Shown here piece after piece: positions 15,885 through 24,976 of a DNA stretch of 64,000 nt. The DNA is taken from positions 62,001 to 126,000 of the forward strand of contig NZ_FWYE01000002.1 in NCBI RefSeq assembly GCF_900176435.1, read 5' to 3'. Both the position numbers and the translations under genes were made by a program. Positions within the stretch are counted from its first letter, which is position 1. Every line of letters starts with the position of its first letter. The notes beneath the pieces were generated by a model. The model saw nothing but the letters and a program-made list of their open reading frames with translations, was not told the DNA's origin and made no database searches. The DNA is from Picrophilus oshimae DSM 9789. Its GTDB lineage: Archaea > Thermoplasmatota > Thermoplasmata > Thermoplasmatales > Thermoplasmataceae.

Positions 15885-17104
15885 TGTAAATCACCTGGAT
15901 CCGTTATATAACCATTTAATGCAGATGCTGCCACTGTTGCAGCCGAGCCAAGGTATATTCTTGCCCCTGGAGATCCCATTCTTCCCTGGAAGTTCCTTGT
16001 GGTTGAGCTTATTATAACATCATTATCAGATGCAATGCCCATATGACCGCCAAGGCATGCACCGCAGGTTGGGTTTGTAACAATACCGCCTGCATCAATT
16101 ATATCCTTTATATAGCCAAGCTCCAGGGCCCTTTTATATATCTCCATGGATGCTGGTGTAACAATCAACCTTACATTTTTATTTATCTTTTTATTTTTTA
16201 AAATCCTGGCCGCATCCCTTATATCTGAGAGCCTTCCATTGGCACATGAACCTATAACAGCCTGGGTGATCTCTGTTTTTTCATCTCCGGCATTGACTAT
16301 ATTATCTATGATCTTTCCAGGTCTTGCAACCATGCTTTGAACCTCGTTTAGGTCTATTTCATATTGATCTGAATAATCACCATCTGAGACAACATTATAT
16401 AGAGACCTGTTTGACATGTAGGCCCTTAAAACATCATCGTTTGGGAAAAGCGCAAATTCCACATTCATCTCCGCACACATTGTCGATATCGATGCCCTGT
16501 CATCAATGGTGAGGCTTTTAAGATTTCCAGAGAATTCTATGTTTTTATTTGGTATGCTTCCTATAGTCTTTGCCATGTAAAAGAAGATGTCCTTTGCACT
16601 GACATTGCTTTTTAAATAATTTTTAAAAACAACATTTATTGTTTCGCCAACAATGAACCAGGTCCTTCCTGTTGCTATCACGCTCATTATTTCTGGTGTG
16701 CCGAGGCCACGGCCAAGGCTGTTATATGCACCGGTGTTAACGGTATGCGAATCCGTATTTGCTATTATGCTTCCTGGAAGTATCCATCTGTTCTCCGCGG
16801 CAAGAACATGTGATATGCCACCGCTATAATCAAAAAAATTCTTTATGTTCCATATTCTTGCAAGCTTTCTTATCTTGTCAAGCCTGTTTGCGATTTCTAT
16901 GCTTGGCGCCGGCACAAAGTGATCAAAGATTATTGCTATCTTATCTTTATCAAACGGTTTTAATGGCGGGTTGTTTATAAACTCATTGTGCATTGCTATT
17001 ATATCAAGTATTATTGCCATATCAACGCTTACCTCAACAATATCGCCTGGTGATACATTTTTTTTATCTGAATGCAATGCAAGTATCTTTTCAATGGCAT
17101 TCAT
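15881..17104 (-). CDS. leuC: homoaconitase/isopropylmalate dehydratase-type large subunit
   Basis: 407 aa, aconitase superfamily. The [4Fe-4S] ligands are the Cys in VIGSCANGRLSD and the pair in NPTCGACLGGHMG, and the N-terminal DHFVPAPSIE matches the family. With the small subunit it isomerises a tricarboxylic acid hydroxy group; next to LysW genes the likely substrate is homocitrate. First gene of a large-small-synthase minus-strand set, although the synthase may also have its own promoter. It faces the glutamate synthase gene across a 136-base divergent promoter region. Confidence 0.93.
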   Translation of the reverse strand: MNAIEKILALHSDKKNVSPGDIVEVSVDMAIILDIIAMHNEFINNPPLKPFDKDKIAIIFDHFVPAPSIEIANRLDKIRKLARIWNIKNFFDYSGGISHVLAAENRWILPGSIIANTDSHTVNTGAYNSLGRGLGTPEIMSVIATGRTWFIVGETINVVFKNYLKSNVSAKDIFFYMAKTIGSIPNKNIEFSGNLKSLTIDDRASISTMCAEMNVEFALFPNDDVLRAYMSNRSLYNVVSDGDYSDQYEIDLNEVQSMVARPGKIIDNIVNAGDEKTEITQAVIGSCANGRLSDIRDAARILKNKKINKNVRLIVTPASMEIYKRALELGYIKDIIDAGGIVTNPTCGACLGGHMGIASDNDVIISSTTRNFQGRMGSPGARIYLGSAATVAASALNGYITDPGDLQ

Positions 17105-17240
17105 AAAGGATTAATTATTATCACTATATTACTATTTACATACTTTTTATACTATTTTCGTAATTAATATTTTTTTATTCAAGGTAATAAAACGGTTAAT
17201 TTTGTAAATTTATAAATAGTATGATAGATTATATCTTACA
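17105..17240. promoter_or_regulatory. divergent promoter region between leuC-type and glutamate synthase genes, with one TTCGTA element
   Basis: On the plus strand AATTTATAAATA (17207-17218) lies 23-34 bases before ATG 17241 and fits a leaderless glutamate synthase transcript. Between the two genes one TTCGTA (17157-17162), followed by ATTA, matches the core of the paired elements at lysW and the homocitrate-synthase gene. A partner at 20 bases is not conserved (TACATA at 17137-17142). Confidence 0.6.
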
Positions 17241-19283
17241 ATGGGAAATAGGAATTTTATACCTGTACCAAAGCAGAAGAATCCAGAATTTTGGGATATA
17301 AAAAGGATAGATCATATAAGAAGATTATCAATGACTGGAGAGCCATATGAAATATTTGTTAATAATTCTGGAAACAGGATACTGGACAGGATTTCATTTA
17401 ATGTTAATGACAGAACAATCAACGATGATTATGGCAACACCGAAACAGAGCTTGCAGGTTTAAAAATGAGCGTTCCGCTTTACCTTGGGGACATGTCATA
17501 CGGTGCCTTGAGCGGGAATCCAAACATTGCAATAGCAAATGCCGCAGAAAAAACTGAAACAATGGCAGGAACCGGTGAGGGTGGCCTTCTGCCGGAGCTC
17601 TATGATAAAAAAAGGATCTTTGTGCAGTGGGCATCCGCACGGTTTGGTGTTACTCTTGATACACTTAATAGAGGATCTGCAGTAGTAATAAAGATAGGCC
17701 AGGGTGCAAAGCCGGGCATAGGCGGTCATCTCCCTGGAATAAAGGTGACAGGGCCAATATCAACCACAAGGAAGATCCCAGAGGGTCTTGATGCAATATC
17801 GCCGGCACCGCATCATGATATTTATTCAATAGAGGATATAGCCCAGAGAATAGAATCGCTGAAGATTGCAACAAAGAAGCCTGTTTTTGTTAAGGTTGCG
17901 GCAACAAATTACATACCGTACATAGCAGCAGGCATAGCAAGATCGGGTGGTGATGGTATAATAATAGACGGCCATGGTGCAGGTACAGGTGCAACACCAC
18001 TTGTGATAAGAAACAACTTCGGAATACCGGTGGAGCTGGCCGTTGCATCAGCACATAAAATGCTTTTAAAGGATGGCAATAGAAGGAAATTTAAGATAAT
18101 TGCAGCAGGCAGGGTATCGAATTCAACAGATGCAGCCAAGCTGATGGCCCTTGGGGCAGATGTAGTAAGCATGGGTACCGGTGTTCTAATAGCCATGGGA
18201 TGCATCATGGTAAAAAAATGCAATCTTGGATTCTGCCCGGTTGCACTGACAAGCAAGATAGATGGCAAAAGGGTATTTGATGAATCCTATGGCACGGATA
18301 ATTTAATAAGATTTATCAATGGATTTACAAAGGAATTATCATTAATTGTTAAAAGGCTTGGCTTGAGATCAATTAGAGATTTAACAGGAAGAAGCGATTT
18401 GCTTTATTCCGATGGCATATCGGAAAAGGATCTTGATATACTCTCGATAAATGGAGAGCCCGCTGAGGTTAGTCCTGAGTACGGCAGGGTAGATCCAGAT
18501 TATTCATATCTTAACCATCTTTCAAACACTGGAAGTGCATATATAACAAGTATGGGCAGTGATGCACCGCCTGAGATAAAAAGTCCCAGAAGAATAATAG
18601 ACTTTTTAAGGCTTGATGGTGCCCAGGTAACAAGGCCGCCAATAGATCCATACCGTGAGGAAATAGACATATCGTTTAGGCTTCATTCCATTGATCTTGA
18701 AATGCCATTGATAATAGATATAAGGAATGCGCATGGCAGGACAAAGATGATGCTTAGATTTGCAGCCCAGGCTTCAGGCATAGCTGTAATAGATAATGAA
18801 ACGCTTGAGGATTACAATGACATAACGATAAGGTACATTGACGGTATTTACATACATAGATCATCGATATATACAGAAAAAACACTGACCAAGGGGTTTT
18901 CAGGTTATATAATAAACAGCGAGATTAATTTAATCAAAATAGATAATTATCTAAGATCGATAAATAAAAGAAACGAATACGATATAATATTCAATCTTAA
19001 TGATAATTTTCTTAATTCCGGGGATATAGCAAAGCTGATAGCGCTTGGCGCGGATGCCGTGATAATAAGCCATAAAATATTTATGGAATCAACCACGGAC
19101 CCGAATTATAATAAAGCATTGAACTTTGTTAATGCGATAAAAAAGGAGTTATTACTAATATCCGGTGCCATGGGCATGTATGATATGCAAAATTCATTGA
19201 CAGGCAACCATGAGATATTAAGATCAATTTCGTTGAACTATTCATTACCTGAAATAAATGTAAAGGAGGCTGGTTCACAGTGA
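17241..19283 (+). CDS. gltB: glutamate synthase, FMN-binding synthase subunit (archaeal split type)
   Basis: 680 aa. The central FMN barrel (LGDMSYGALSGNPNIAIANA, GEGGLLPE, GIGGHLPG, VKVAATNYI, IIIDGHGAGTG) is complete. The 3Fe-4S ligands are conserved as CX5CX4C in GCIMVKKCNLGFCPVAL. It forms glutamate from 2-oxoglutarate and channelled ammonia. The glutaminase and GXGXG domains are absent here and lie in the next gene, which overlaps by 4 bases. The last roughly 250 residues are a less conserved extension. Leaderless start after TTTATAAATA. Role: ammonia assimilation, feeding the adjacent amino-acid pathways. Confidence 0.95.
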   Translation: MGNRNFIPVPKQKNPEFWDIKRIDHIRRLSMTGEPYEIFVNNSGNRILDRISFNVNDRTINDDYGNTETELAGLKMSVPLYLGDMSYGALSGNPNIAIANAAEKTETMAGTGEGGLLPELYDKKRIFVQWASARFGVTLDTLNRGSAVVIKIGQGAKPGIGGHLPGIKVTGPISTTRKIPEGLDAISPAPHHDIYSIEDIAQRIESLKIATKKPVFVKVAATNYIPYIAAGIARSGGDGIIIDGHGAGTGATPLVIRNNFGIPVELAVASAHKMLLKDGNRRKFKIIAAGRVSNSTDAAKLMALGADVVSMGTGVLIAMGCIMVKKCNLGFCPVALTSKIDGKRVFDESYGTDNLIRFINGFTKELSLIVKRLGLRSIRDLTGRSDLLYSDGISEKDLDILSINGEPAEVSPEYGRVDPDYSYLNHLSNTGSAYITSMGSDAPPEIKSPRRIIDFLRLDGAQVTRPPIDPYREEIDISFRLHSIDLEMPLIIDIRNAHGRTKMMLRFAAQASGIAVIDNETLEDYNDITIRYIDGIYIHRSSIYTEKTLTKGFSGYIINSEINLIKIDNYLRSINKRNEYDIIFNLNDNFLNSGDIAKLIALGADAVIISHKIFMESTTDPNYNKALNFVNAIKKELLLISGAMGMYDMQNSLTGNHEILRSISLNYSLPEINVKEAGSQ

Positions 19284-21052
19284 ACTATGTACCATCAGGA
19301 TGCGGTTTATTCGCCATGCTAAGAAAGGATCATGCGCATAAAATACCTGGTAAATACATTGTTTCAGGTATAACAGAGGTAAAACACAGGGGAAGCGATC
19401 GTGGTGCCGGCTATGCAATGTTTAATCTAAACGATAATAATTATTACATCAGGGCATTCAGCAATAAAGATATAAAAAAGGATCTTGAAATGCTTGGCAT
19501 AAATGTTATTAAATCATATAAAATTAATTTAAACGGTATAAAGGATAGATGCTATGATGTATCAATAAATAACAATATGATGTCTTTGGAAATGATAAAC
19601 AACGAGCTCTGGAATGATAAATCAAGGATATACAGCTATGGAAGGTTAAATGTAATGAAGGGTGTTGGATATCCAGAGGATATAGCAAGGCTTTACAAAA
19701 TAGAGGAATTAAGCGCGGACATGTGGCTTGCCCATACAAGGCAGCCAACGAATTCGCCCGGGAACCTGCCATTCTGGTCGCATCCGTTCTCTTCATTCAA
19801 TGTTGCGATAGTTCATAACGGCGATATCAGCTCTTTTGGCTCAAATGCAAGGTATGTGGAATCACTTGGAATAAAAAGCCTTGTTGGAACGGACAGTGAG
19901 GTGGTTTCATATCTTTTTAATGACCTTGTTAATAAGAATGGTGTGTTAAACGCTGTAAGAATACTCTCAGGCGCGTCAATGGATCTAAAAAGAAGTTACA
20001 AAAATGCAATGCTTGACGGGCCATACAGCATGGCAATAGGCTATGATTCTGGGGACGATCTTTATCTAATAGCAATGGTTGATAAACATAAGTTCAGGCC
20101 TCTGTACATAGGTGAGGATGATGATTATTACTATGCCGCAAGCGAGATAAGCCAGATAACGGAGATATCAAAAAATGCATTAATATGGCCGCTTCCTGCA
20201 GGTTCATACTTTATAGCATCAATGCACAGGGGAATAATATCAGGCATAAAAGGGAATATAAATGTATCATTCAATGGTGAATATGACATAGATGCATCAG
20301 GAATACCATATAATGAAATTAATAACGAAATAAAAAGGCTGAATAAAAATTCAGTAAGTATAATAAATGTCCATGGGCATAAATACATAGGCATGGGTCT
20401 TAGAAATTTAAACATAAAAATATATGGAAATCCAGGGAACTGCCTTGCAAATGTAAACGATAACAACAATATAGAGGTGTTCGGCAACGTGCTTGATGAC
20501 TGCGGTGATGCAATGTCATCCGGTAACATATTTATTCATGGCAGTGCAGGGGATTCGCTTGGACAGGCCATGAGCGGCGGTTCAATATATGTAAAAAATA
20601 GCACGCAGGCCAGGACAGGCATACAGATGAGGTCATATTTAAATGTACCATATATAGTCATAGGCGATACCTTTGGTGATTACCTTGGGGAGTACATGGC
20701 AGGCGGCAGGATAATAGTTCTTGGCAATAAACATACTGGAAGATTCATAGGAACAGGCATGCTCTCAGGAAAGATATACATAAATGGCAGAATAAACCAT
20801 GAAAACATAGGAATTAAAAATGATGATAAAAGACTTTTAATGGCCCTGAAAACGTTAAAAAAATTCGATAAAAACATAAAAATCAACGATTACATAAAAA
20901 ACGATGATAATTTAAATATTGAATACAGAAAACTAAACAATGAGGAATTAAAAGAGGTATCCATGCATGTTAAAGTCTATGATGAGCATTTTAAAACTTC
21001 TTACATTAATAAAATAAAAAACCGCTTTACAATTATATCTGGAAAACATTGA
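19280..21052 (+). CDS. glutamate synthase glutaminase-GXGXG fusion subunit
   Basis: 590 aa with two domains. Residues 1 to about 340 are a class II glutamine amidotransferase: CGLFAML with Cys8 as the catalytic residue, THTRQPTNSPGNLPFWSHP-type motifs (WLAHTRQPTNSPG) and VHNGDISSFGSNARY. Residues about 365-500 are the right-handed GXGXG beta-helix domain (GNPGNCLANV, GDSLGQAMSGGSIYVK, GDYLGEYMAGG). Cys8 follows a seven-residue leader that would have to be removed for a free N-terminal nucleophile. In several archaea these domains are separate genes; here they are fused while the FMN subunit is split off. It overlaps the FMN subunit gene by 4 bases. Confidence 0.93.
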   Translation: MNYVPSGCGLFAMLRKDHAHKIPGKYIVSGITEVKHRGSDRGAGYAMFNLNDNNYYIRAFSNKDIKKDLEMLGINVIKSYKINLNGIKDRCYDVSINNNMMSLEMINNELWNDKSRIYSYGRLNVMKGVGYPEDIARLYKIEELSADMWLAHTRQPTNSPGNLPFWSHPFSSFNVAIVHNGDISSFGSNARYVESLGIKSLVGTDSEVVSYLFNDLVNKNGVLNAVRILSGASMDLKRSYKNAMLDGPYSMAIGYDSGDDLYLIAMVDKHKFRPLYIGEDDDYYYAASEISQITEISKNALIWPLPAGSYFIASMHRGIISGIKGNINVSFNGEYDIDASGIPYNEINNEIKRLNKNSVSIINVHGHKYIGMGLRNLNIKIYGNPGNCLANVNDNNNIEVFGNVLDDCGDAMSSGNIFIHGSAGDSLGQAMSGGSIYVKNSTQARTGIQMRSYLNVPYIVIGDTFGDYLGEYMAGGRIIVLGNKHTGRFIGTGMLSGKIYINGRINHENIGIKNDDKRLLMALKTLKKFDKNIKINDYIKNDDNLNIEYRKLNNEELKEVSMHVKVYDEHFKTSYINKIKNRFTIISGKH

Positions 21053-21115
21053 ATATATTAATGAAAATTATGATATTATTAAGCATTTTTCCAGATTTTT
21101 GTAAATAAACTATAT

Positions 21116-21121
21116 TACGAA
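21116..21121. promoter_or_regulatory. TTCGTA element (reverse) before the ammonium transporter gene
   Basis: TATTACGAATAAT around 21113-21125 contains TACGAA, the complement of TTCGTA, 20 bases before ATG 21141. It extends to nitrogen uptake the element seen before lysW, the homocitrate-synthase gene and glutamate synthase. Single copy, so weaker evidence than the pairs. Confidence 0.35.
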
Positions 21122-21140
21122 TAATGAATTTTATTTTCTA

Positions 21141-22439
21141 ATGTCGTTTGATGTTTCGTGGTTGAATACAGGAAACAACGCATGGATGCTTACAGCCGCA
21201 ACCCTTGTGGGACTTCAGAGCATACCAGGACTTGCATTGTACTATGCAGGCATGACAAAGAGAAAATACATGGTAAATGCCATGATGATGGCATTATACG
21301 CATTTTCTGCTGTTCTTGTCGTCTGGGTGATTGCAGGCTACAGCTTTGGTTTTGGAACGGTTCCGCTTTTAAAGATAGATGGCTATTACATATTTTCAAT
21401 GCCAGTGCCTGTTGGATCGGCATCATTTATAGCAGGCCAGGCAATTGTTGGACCTGAAAGGATAGCACTGAGCATACCAAATTCAACGGTAATATTCTTT
21501 CAATTCGTCTTTGCGGCAATAACACCGGTATTATTAATGGGTGGAATACTTGAAAGGATGAACTTTAAGGCCTGGATGGTCTTTGTTCCAGTATGGTCCT
21601 TCCTTGTTTACAGCCCGGTGGCATACTGGTTATTTGCAGGCGGCTGGCTGAACCAGCTTGGTGCGGTTGATTTCTCAGGTGGCTATGTAATACACCTTGA
21701 CGCAGGGGTTGGTGCACTCGCAGCCGCACTTGCAATAGGACCAAGAATAAAGGAGGATATGAACCTAAAGGCGAACAACCTTGGACTTGTAATGCTCGGT
21801 CTGGGTTTGATATGGCTGGGCTGGGATGGCTTTAATGGTGGGGACCCATATGGAAGCGGAATAGACGCCGCAATAGCCATAATAAACACAAACGTTGCCA
21901 CGGCAGTTAGCATGATAACATGGATGTTAATGGACATGAAGTTCTTTAAAAAGGCATCACTGATAGGTGCATCGGTTGGCGCCATAGCCGGACTTGTGGG
22001 GATAACACCTGCCGCAGGTTATGTAAATATATACGGTGCAATGGTTATAGGCATTGCAACCGGAATAATACCCTGGATAGCATTATATAAAATAGAGCCA
22101 CATTTTAAAATAGATGATGCACTTGGTGTTTTTTCATCACATGCTGTGGCAGGCATTGTCGGTGGTATTTTGACAGGTGTCCTTGCAGATCCATTCATTA
22201 CGCAGTACATTGATCCTGGCCTTAGAGGGGCAATTTACGGCGACTTCTACCAGCTTGGCATACAGGCACTTGCAGCCGCTGTCGTATTTGCATACACATT
22301 TGCAATGACCATTGCAATACTTAAAATCATAGGTTTATTCATACCATTGAGGGAAAAGGAGGAAAATCTCAAACTTGGCGATCTTGCAATACATGGTGAG
22401 ATTGGCTTTGAGGATTCATATCAGGCCGTGAGAAAATAA
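21141..22439 (+). CDS. amt: ammonium transporter, Amt/MEP family
   Basis: 432 aa, about eleven hydrophobic segments with the N-terminus outside. The pore features are present: the conserved histidines of the twin-His site in [17 protein letters not shown] and [12 protein letters not shown], and [15 protein letters not shown]. It mediates ammonium uptake across the cytoplasmic membrane. It lies directly downstream of glutamate synthase on the same strand, 88 bases away, so uptake and assimilation are linked. No glnK/PII gene follows it in this window, unlike many amt loci. Confidence 0.97.
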   Translation: MSFDVSWLNTGNNAWMLTAATLVGLQSIPGLALYYAGMTKRKYMVNAMMMALYAFSAVLVVWVIAGYSFGFGTVPLLKIDGYYIFSMPVPVGSASFIAGQAIVGPERIALSIPNSTVIFFQFVFAAITPVLLMGGILERMNFKAWMVFVPVWSFLVYSPVAYWLFAGGWLNQLGAVDFSGGYVIHLDAGVGALAAALAIGPRIKEDMNLKANNLGLVMLGLGLIWLGWDGFNGGDPYGSGIDAAIAIINTNVATAVSMITWMLMDMKFFKKASLIGASVGAIAGLVGITPAAGYVNIYGAMVIGIATGIIPWIALYKIEPHFKIDDALGVFSSHAVAGIVGGILTGVLADPFITQYIDPGLRGAIYGDFYQLGIQALAAAVVFAYTFAMTIAILKIIGLFIPLREKEENLKLGDLAIHGEIGFEDSYQAVRK

Positions 22440-22472
22440 ATTTAATATTAAATTCTTTGTATTTTTAATAAA

Positions 22473-22545
22473 TGCGACTGCCGGGATTTGGACCCGGGGC
22501 ATGAGCTTGGCAAGCTCGCGTGTTACCAGGCTACACCACAGTCGC
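22473..22545 (-). tRNA. tRNA-Gly (anticodon GCC)
   Basis: 73 bases on the minus strand fold as a cloverleaf: acceptor GCGACTG/CAGTCGC, D stem GTGT/ACAC, anticodon loop TTGCCAA (anticodon GCC), T stem CCGGG/CCCGG with loop TCCAAAT, discriminator A. The top pair of the anticodon stem appears to be a C-A mismatch (27-43). CCA is not encoded. An AATTATATA-like box lies upstream (about 22569-22580). No intron. Confidence 0.95.
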
Positions 22546-22670
22546 TTAACATGTAAATACATCAAAGTATATAATTTTTAATGTCAGCCGGATATTTTAG
22601 GACGTATTTAAAATATTTATAATTTTATAATATAAGCAAAAATATTTATACACGGTTATTTTTAACACTT

Positions 22671-23303
22671 ATGAACCTTCAGCGTATACCTGAACTGGAA
22701 ACGGCCAGAACCTATGGTATAATTGGTATAATACTTGATTTCCTTGGCAGTGTTTTATCAATAGTTACACGTGGCTTTGGCCTTATAATAGATATAATTG
22801 GTTTAATCTTTATATTGCTTGCAGTTAAAACAATATCTGATTATTACAATGACCAAAGGCCATTCAGATACATGGTATATTCGATCATATCCGCGGTTAT
22901 TATTGCCGTGGTTGCGATAATATTAATACTGGCTCTTGTCATTCCGGCAAATGCCTCGATATCAACACATTTAAATGGATATCAAATTAGCGCTGCCGCT
23001 CCTGTTTTTTCAGCAATATCATTTTTATTCCTGCTGTTAATAATTATTGTTGTGGCAGCCCTTATTCCAACGGTCTTTGAGTACCTTGCATTCAACACCA
23101 TTGGAGATCTTACAGGCATAGATCAGTTCAGAACCGGTGCAATTCTGCTCATTATTGGAATAATATTAACGATTATAGTAATAGGTGCAATAATATCACT
23201 GGTAGGTATAATACTAATAGCAATAGGCTTTAATGATCTACCATTAAGGGCAAGGCCAAGGGTAATAGATGAAAATATTAATCCTGGAAATGGTTTTAAT
23301 TAA
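22671..23303 (+). CDS. DUF996-type integral membrane protein
   Basis: 210 aa. It starts MNLQRIPELETARTYGIIG, typical of the archaeal DUF996 family, and has five or six hydrophobic segments (about residues 16-60, 70-95, 108-130, 150-180), ending in a short polar tail. The family is conserved in Thermoplasmata and other archaea, with unknown function. A TATTTATAC box lies about 25-30 bases upstream of ATG 22671, so the message is leaderless. Stands alone between a tRNA gene and an acyl-CoA dehydrogenase. Confidence 0.8.
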   Translation: MNLQRIPELETARTYGIIGIILDFLGSVLSIVTRGFGLIIDIIGLIFILLAVKTISDYYNDQRPFRYMVYSIISAVIIAVVAIILILALVIPANASISTHLNGYQISAAAPVFSAISFLFLLLIIIVVAALIPTVFEYLAFNTIGDLTGIDQFRTGAILLIIGIILTIIVIGAIISLVGIILIAIGFNDLPLRARPRVIDENINPGNGFN

Positions 23304-23362
23304 TAAAATATGAAATAAATTCTTGTAATAAACATTTATAAATAAATTTCATATAAACAGGA

Positions 23363-24976
23363 ATGAAATTTGATTTTTCAAATATATTTTTAAGCAGGGG
23401 TGTAAACTATTTCAATGATGATAAAACGCTACATAGTATAATGAAATACCTTAATTACCACGATGATGCGCTAGCAGATATGGGGCTTTACATTTCCAGT
23501 GAAATGATTGAGGATTCAATGTTTATAGACCATTATGCAAAACCTGTTCTAAAAACCTGGGGTATCCTTGACAATGAAATTGAGGGCGTCTGGATATCCA
23601 GAGATCATAAAAATATAATAGAAAGGCTTCTCGACATGGGCGTGGTCTCAAGGATTCTTGATAAAGATTTGATGTTTCATTTTACATCAGGATATTTAAT
23701 CTCAGATTCTGGTTTATTCTGCACACTTACTTTAACAGGTCAAACAGTTTATGCGCTTAAAAAATACAGCAACAATTTAAATGATTTTATAGAGCATTAC
23801 AGAAATGATCACTGGCTTGGTGCAACATATTACACAGAGATTCAGGGAGGCAGCGATCTTGGTGCAAATAAAACCGTGGCAGTCAGCAATGGTGATTCTT
23901 TTATATTAAACGGCGAGAACAAGTACTTTGCCAGCGACGCCGGACTTGCAGATGGTGCCATTGTAACGGCAAGGCTTAACAATAAACCTGGTGTTAAAGG
24001 CATTTCGGTATTTTTTGTGCCGGCACTAAAACCTGACGGAAGTCCAAACTACAATATAAGACGGCTGAAGGACAAGCTTGGGACCATTCTTGTGCCAACA
24101 GGTGAGGTGATATTGAATAACTCGATAGGCTACATGCTTGGCAATGATAATAATGGAATATACATAGCACTTGAGATACTTGAAATATCAAGGATAGATG
24201 ATGCTCTTGCAGCTGCCGGCATAGCCAGAAAGGCACTATGGGAATCATATTTATATTCACTGGAGAGGCATGCCTTTGGAAAAGCAATTATCAAGCATCC
24301 TTTAATAATTAGGGATCTTATTGAAATGCAATCCGAGGTTGATGCATCAACGGTGTTATCATTCATTGCCGCTGATATGTTTTCAAAGGTTACTGATGAG
24401 GAGCCGCCGTATCATGACGATTATCACATGGCGCGGGCATTTACACATATGGCAAAGAATATATCATCATGGGCAAGCGACCATGTAACAAGGTACGCCA
24501 TGGAAATCTTTGGTGGCAAGGGCTTTCTTTATGATTTCCCTGTTGAAAAATTCCACAGGGATTCAATTGTAACATCGTTATGGGAGGGCACAAGCAACAT
24601 ACAAGCACTGGATTTTCTTGAGATATTAATCAAAAAGAAAATCGATAAAAGGATCATTTCAATTATAAACGATATAATAAAAGACCTATCAAAGGAAAAC
24701 GCGGATATTTTAAGCTCTGCATTAAGAAGATCTCTTGAGAATCTTGAATCGATGCTTTCATCCGGAAAAACAGAGTACTTTGCAAAGGATATATTAAACA
24801 CACTTGGCCATTTATCAGCACTGGCCTTCATGCTTTTAATATCTGAAAAAACCGGTAACATGGAGCTTTCAATATCAGGAAAAATTTACTACTATAGGCA
24901 CTTCCTTAACAGTTTCCCATATGATTTTGATTTTAACTCAGCCTCAAGGATTCTTCACTGGATGAAAAGGATTTAA
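23363..24976 (+). CDS. acyl-CoA dehydrogenase, AidB-like subfamily
   Basis: 537 aa, longer than standard acyl-CoA dehydrogenases (about 380) and like the AidB group. GATYYTEIQGGSDLGANKT gives the FAD-binding middle domain, followed by SLERHAFGKAI and the C-terminal YAMEIFGGKGFLYD and LWEGTSNIQALD, both standard FAD contacts. The catalytic Glu position of beta-oxidation enzymes is not clear, so the substrate may be atypical. Single gene with a TTTATAAATA promoter just upstream. No other beta-oxidation gene is nearby. Confidence 0.92.
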   Translation: MKFDFSNIFLSRGVNYFNDDKTLHSIMKYLNYHDDALADMGLYISSEMIEDSMFIDHYAKPVLKTWGILDNEIEGVWISRDHKNIIERLLDMGVVSRILDKDLMFHFTSGYLISDSGLFCTLTLTGQTVYALKKYSNNLNDFIEHYRNDHWLGATYYTEIQGGSDLGANKTVAVSNGDSFILNGENKYFASDAGLADGAIVTARLNNKPGVKGISVFFVPALKPDGSPNYNIRRLKDKLGTILVPTGEVILNNSIGYMLGNDNNGIYIALEILEISRIDDALAAAGIARKALWESYLYSLERHAFGKAIIKHPLIIRDLIEMQSEVDASTVLSFIAADMFSKVTDEEPPYHDDYHMARAFTHMAKNISSWASDHVTRYAMEIFGGKGFLYDFPVEKFHRDSIVTSLWEGTSNIQALDFLEILIKKKIDKRIISIINDIIKDLSKENADILSSALRRSLENLESMLSSGKTEYFAKDILNTLGHLSALAFMLLISEKTGNMELSISGKIYYYRHFLNSFPYDFDFNSASRILHWMKRI

